Shown here piece after piece: positions 59,007 to 64,000 of a stretch of DNA of 64,000 nucleotides. The first letter of the stretch is position 1. Every line of letters starts with the position of its first letter. The stretch is from Siphonodentalium dalli (taxonomy: Eukaryota; Mollusca; Scaphopoda; Gadilida; Siphonodentaliidae), in the NCBI GenBank assembly GCA_032622095.1, contig CP136066.1, positions 96,309,319 through 96,373,318 on the forward strand, in the 5' to 3' direction. Both the position numbers and the translations under genes were made by a program. The notes under the pieces are model-generated. The model worked only from the letters and a program-made list of their open reading frames with translations. It had not been told where the DNA came from and did not search any database.

Positions 59007-60985
59007 AAAAATGAAAGTGTCAATGACACTGTAGCTCAACTTGGAAAGGGAATAATTTAATGTATTACAGTCAATGGAGCGATTAGGAATGTGGAAAGTT
59101 GAATGTCTATTACTAGTTTATAGACATGAAGAGAAAAGTAAAATCCAAGATGGCTGCTGGCGGCCATGTTTTCGGCCGAATGACCCCAAAATGAATCGTT
59201 CCCATCTACATGTCATCGTTAACATCCATGACAAATTTTATGACGATCAGACTAAAGGTACGACCTGTAGCCCGTGCTAAAGAATTTAATCATACAAAGA
59301 GTAAAATCCAAAATGGCTGCTGGTGGCAATGTTTTTTGGCCAAATGACCCCAAAATTACTCGTTCCCATCTACATGTGAATATTAACACCCATGACAAAT
59401 TTCATGATGATCAGACGAACAGTACGACCTGTGGCCCGTGCTAATGGATTAAATTTTGAAATCCAAGATAGCCGCTGGCGGCCATGTTTTTTGTTCGAAT
59501 GACCCCAAAATGACTCGTTCCCATTTACATTCCAATTTCAACAGCCATGACAAATTTTATGATGATCAGACTAAAGGTACGACCTGTAGCCCGTGCTAAA
59601 GGATTTAGTCATACAAAGAGTAGAATCCAAGATGGCTGCTGGCGGCCATGTTTTTGACCGAATGACCCCAAAATCACTCGTTCCCATCTACATCTCATTA
59701 TTAACATTCATGACAAATTTTATGATGATCAGACTAAAGGTATGACCTGTAGCCCGTGCTAAAGGATTTAGTCATACAAAGAGTAAAATCCAAGATGGCT
59801 GCTGGCAGCCATGTTTTTCGGCCAAATGACCCCAAAATGAGTCGTTCCAATCTGCATGTCAATGTTAACATCCATGACAAATTTCATGATGATCAGACGA
59901 ACAGTACGACCTGTGGCCCGTGCTAATGGATTGAATTTTGAAATCCAAGATGGCCGCTGGCGGCTATTGTTTTTTGTCCGAATGACCCCAAAATGACTCG
60001 TTCTCATCTACATTCCAATTTCAACAGCCATGACAAATTTTATGATGATCGGACTAAAGGTACGACCTGTAGCCCGTGCTAAAGGATTTAGTCATACAAA
60101 GAGTAAAATCAAAGATGCCTGCTGGCGACCATGTTTTTTGACCGAACGACCCCAAAATGACTCGTTCCCATCTACATGTTATTATCAACATTCATGAGAA
60201 ATTTTATGATGATCAGACAAAAGGTACGACCTGTAGCCCGTGCTAAAGGATTTAGTCATACAAAGAGTAAAATCCAAGATGGCTGCTGGCGGCCATGTTT
60301 TTGGGCCAAATGACCCCAAAATTACTCGTTCCCATCTACATGTCAATATTAACATCCATGACAAATTTGATGATGATCAGACTAAAGGTACGACCTCTAG
60401 CCCGTGCTAAAGAATTTAGTCATACAAAGAGTAAAATCCAAGATGGCTGCTGGCCGCCGTGTTTTTTGGCCGAATGACCCCAAAATGACTCGTTCCCATC
60501 TACATGTCATTATTAACATTCTTGACAAATTTTATGATGATCAGACTAAAAGTACAACCTGTAGCCCGTGCTAAAGAATTTAGTCATACAAAGAGTAAAA
60601 TCCAAGATGGCTGCTGACGGCCATGTTTTTGGGCCAAATGACCCCAAAATTACTCGTTCCCATCTACATGTCAATATTAACATCCATGACAAATTTCATG
60701 ACGATCAGACAAACAGTACGCCCTGTAGCCCGTGCTAATGGATTGAATTTTGAAATGCAAGATGGCCATGTTTTTTTACCGAATGACCCCAAAATTAATC
60801 ATTCTGGTCTAAATGTTGATGTCAACAGCTATGACAAATTTCATAATGATCCGACCAAAGGTACGACCTGTAGACTGCATTGTTGACGCCTTACGTACAC
60901 ACGTACACACGGACGACGGACGACAAAGCCATGGCAATACCTCAAACTTTACAAAGTAAAGTTGAGCTAAAAAGGTTTGGTGCAT
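59007..60985 (+). mobile_element. R8 element with ~160-bp tandem core, copy 2
   Basis: Left end AATGAAAGTGTCAATGACAC then TGTAGCTCAACTT. Eleven core units (AAGATGGC-type landmarks at 59147, 59312, 59467, 59630, 59795, 59950, 60113, 60281, 60442, 60606 and 60759; period 153-168). The right end has ACGGACGACGGACGACAAAG, CCATGGCAATACCTCAAACT and AAAGTTGAGCT. The terminal CTCAACTT and AAGTTGAG are inverted. Layout resembles bivalve pearl/Helentron-type elements with tandem cores (inference). Confidence 0.8.
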
Positions 60986-61182
60986 TAAAATTTATGCAAA
61001 TATCCAAATTATGCATTTGAGTGATATGCAACTGATTGAAATTGACTGTACTAAGTAAGATAGCATCAAGCACTTTATTTCCCCAAAAGACATCAATTTT
61101 GCATGCAACAACTGATCGGATGTTTTAAAGACCTCTCGTTATGCTGATAGTATACAGATGCAGGGAGATAGAGTAATTTAAA

Positions 61183-61464
61183 ACCCTTTCTTTACTAGAT
61201 AATCATTGAATAGTAGTTCACTCAGGAAATGTTCCAATAATAAGTTCAACATAGTGACCATAGTTGAACGTATTATCTGAACATTCACCAATGAATATGA
61301 ATAATAATTCTGCTCTTGTATTATTAATGAATATGAACAATTCTGCTTGTTTTTCTGTCTAGTGTCTGCTTGTATTACCTGAACACCCCTCAACCTGAAT
61401 AATAGACCATTCCAATATATACTTTTATAACTGAATGGGAGAATCCAATCAGTAAAGAATGGGT
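61183..61464. mobile_element. R1 MITE, full length
   Basis: Ends CCCTTTCTTTACT and AGTAAAGAATGGG, beside TTTAAAA at the left and TTAA at the right. Hairpin AATAATAAGTTCAACATAGT with complement. 282 bp. Confidence 0.78.
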
Positions 61465-62200
61465 TAAACACCTCAAACTAAGTAAGGTCCCCCTTAATAT
61501 TTCAAGTCTTTCTCCAAATGTGTGTCTGCCTGTGTTATGAAATTTGCCACAGGTATTGTCAATCTAAAAACTAATCCAACATGTGAATAATGGACATGTG
61601 GGTAGATTTGCACTTGTGAATATGAGTGACTCCAGGCCCCAAGCTAGGAGGCAAAGTTTTAGCGTTCAAGTCGGCATCTTCGCCCTCAGATGTTCGCAAG
61701 GCGAAAAACCAAGTCGCCTTACAAATTTGACAAAACTAGCTTGGGATTTACGGTAATTTTACCTGCGAAAATTTGACTTGTTTTGCAAAAAAATATATAG
61801 GCTTAACAATTCTAACAAGGCATTTTTAATTATAAATTGTATATTGTGTACTATGTCCACATATTCTAATCATATTGAATGCTTTTGAAAACGGCAAATT
61901 GCGCTTTGCAACGAAGTTTATGATGAGCTACTAATATGTCTTAACCCTTTGAACCATGACATCCTGAATGTTAAAATGGTCCCCACCCGAGGCGCCTGAC
62001 GTTATATAGTGTTTCCAAAGACGTAACTCGTAATTCTCTTAACTGGGATGTATATACATGTATACACGCTCAACTATATATATATACTATGCCAACCGAA
62101 CTACATGTAGTGTGTGGTGAAATATGTCACAATGTATTTCAACAAGACAGTCTATTCCATGTTCAATATACATGTACATTATATTGCGGCTCCCTTTGGT
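61465..62200. other. Unassigned stretch
   Basis: No gene or repeat is recognised. Confidence 0.4.
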
Positions 62201-62204
62201 CGCG

Positions 62205-62695
62205 CTATGTATTTATAACGAAATTCTTATCCTTTGCTTACGATAAAAGGCGTTTCACAAATGCACCTCTGTGCATGCGTGACGAAACAGACCCGTGTCA
62301 CCAATTTGGCTGCTAAAGTCAGAGGTATGAACTTGTGACTCGTGGCATTCATGCAAAGTAGACACACATGCAATTCTGGTTAATTTGCGATTTGATCGCG
62401 AAATTCGTAACGAAATACTTCCCCTTTTCGATGATAAAAAGCGAATTGTTTTCTCAAAATAAGTCTCTGCGCATGCATGAAGAAACACCCTCCGTCATCA
62501 GTTTGGCTGTCAAGGTCACATGGGTAAACATGTGATGCATGTGTGTAACGTATAAGTACAACACTAGTTGATATGTGCATTTATTGTTCTGTAATTTCGT
62601 GTCAAATATCGTATGATTTCCGGACCGGTATTCCGGTCTCCCGGGATATGGGAATATAAGAATTGGACCGGTATTCCGGTCTCTCAGGTTCAAAG
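62205..62695. repeat. Tandem ~185-bp pair and GACCGGTATTCCGGTCTC palindromes
   Basis: 62205-62365 and 62390-62560 share AACGAAAT.CTT.TCCTTT, GATAAAA.GCG, CTCTG.GCATGC.TGA.GAAAC and CA.TTTGGCTG..AA.GTCA. At 62620-62690 GGACCGGTATTCCGGTCTC occurs twice. Confidence 0.6.
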
Positions 62696-62989
62696 GGTTC
62701 AGAAGACTGCACGTTAGTCGTTACTTTGTTCCGTCGGGTCATTTTGTAACCGCAAATTGTACAGCCATGCATGGTTATGACCACGCATGCAGTAGCCAAT
62801 GTAAACAAAGCATGCTGTCTTTTTAATGTCTATGCTGCGACTCCTAGTGAGATTTATCGTAATTACTCTGCCCATGACATCAAAACAAATTTGAATGATA
62901 GGTGGGTATACTCTACTAGTTTGTCGATTATCTCACCTTGGCCGACCCATCAAGTCTGCAAGTTGAGGAGTGATATGGACACTGTGACA

Positions 62990-64000
62990 AAACTGACAAC
63001 AGAATGCTATATTATTGCTATAGCTATACATATAAAAAATATCCCAATTGAATGGGCGCACTAAAATGTGCAGATGACACTTCGAGGATACGCTTGGGAC
63101 ATAAACTAACAATGCTATATTATGGATATAACTATACATATATCATCAAAATATCCCAATTGAATGGGTGCACTAAAATGTGCATATGACACTTCATTGA
63201 TCCACATTCCATCGGGTTTGCGCTAGCCTTGGTGTCTGGATAATACACATGAATAAATTCCTCAGAAACTCGAGGATTCAAATCTTTGCACAGAAGTAAG
63301 CAATACACATTTACAAAAATAACGATACACGTTAAATATACACATGACAAGGACACGCTTGTCGTAGGACTTGTGCCAGCCTTGGTGTCAGGATGTTCTA
63401 AATGAATAAATTCTGCAGAAACTAGAAGTTTCCGAAAACTGGTAACATCTATTGTTGCTGAAATACACAATTCATGATGAATTGGCATGCGCCAGTTGTA
63501 CGTGCATCCAACAATGCACATCATATACAATTCTTGCGCAATATCTCACAAATGGATATATATGACTAAAAGTCAAAAATGATGTTTAAACATCAACAAC
63601 AACAAATGCGCATTTATTTGATATATCAACTCATGCGCCACAAAACAACTCAAGATTCTGAAAACTGACAACAAAATGCTATATTATTGCTTTCGCTATA
63701 TATATAAAAATATCCCAAATTGAATGGGCGCACTAAAATGTGTATATGACACTTCGAGGATATGCTATATTATGGATATAACTATACATATATCATCAAA
63801 ATATCCCAATTGAATGGGTGCACTAAAATGTGCATATGACACTTCAATGATCCGAATTCCATCGGGTTTGCGCTAGCCTTGGTGTCTGGATAATACACAT
63901 GAATAAATTCCTCGCACAGAAGTAAGGAATACACACTTACAAAAATAATGGAACAATTTGATATACACATGACATTTCAAGAACCCACTTGTCATCGGAC
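62990..64000. repeat. ~655-bp tandem duplication reaching the right edge
   Basis: 63112-63245 and 63767-63900 are nearly identical (CATCAAAATATCCCAATTGA, ATTCCATCGGGTTTGCGCTA, CTTGGTGTCTGGATAATACA). A shorter related block lies at 62990-63090. Minus-strand frames recur (EFIHVYYPDTKASANPM). The array may continue beyond the window. Confidence 0.72.

Noticed and set aside
59074-60886. Forward frames in the R8 arrays
   Set aside because: Repetition artefact: the same phrases appear in different frames and end at unit boundaries.

Overview
The window is animal nuclear DNA: AT-rich, with two split genes that have spliceosomal introns, TATA boxes and a four-exon layout, embedded in a dense, nested mosaic of transposons and tandem repeats. 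Jockey/CR1-type LINE fragments, a short Helitron, many foldback MITEs, ~160-bp tandem cores and a PHD-OTU gene fragment suggest a marine invertebrate. A lophotrochozoan, probably a mollusc such as a bivalve, fits best. The species cannot be read from the sequence.

The genes of interest are two NPC2-like genes (secreted ML-domain sterol/lipid-binding proteins) arranged head to head. Gene A runs leftward: exon 1 at 13114-13042, exon 2 at 4987-4886, exon 3 at 3285-3110, and its last exon is not in the window. Gene B runs rightward and is complete: exons 24736-24808, 28948-29061, 34762-34937 and 38475-38561, giving 149 residues. Both have a 73-nt first exon, a 176-nt third exon and intron phases 1,1,0. 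Gene B keeps all six NPC2 cysteines; gene A keeps the five expected in its first three exons. The pair therefore looks like an inverted duplication. A broken second copy of gene B exon 4 lies at 39087-39260.

The only other substantial coding sequence is a minus-strand PHD-finger plus OTU-like gene fragment at 49672-50439, which sits inside a ~140-bp satellite array (46953-51395). Reverse-transcriptase remnants are at 18474-18770 (-), 24129-24480 (+), 26747-27981 (-) and 29072-30775 (-).

The rest is mobile DNA. Labels used below: R1, R2, R4, R10, R12 and R14 are MITE families bounded by TTAA; R3 is TA-flanked; R5 has 9-bp target duplications and clusters of a CCGCTAGCGG palindrome; R7 is the satellite; R8 are elements with ~160-bp tandem cores; R9 is an 85-bp-TIR family; R6, R11, R13, R15, R16 and R17 are other dispersed or foldback repeats. 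Several insertions are nested and can be ordered in time: R5 in R4, a hAT-like element in R2, a LINE in R12, and an R8 core in R9. A recurring oddity is the number of unrelated repeats built from clustered short perfect palindromes (GCTAGC, GGATCC, GTATAC, TTGATCAA, GGAACC-type, TACACA..TGTGTA).
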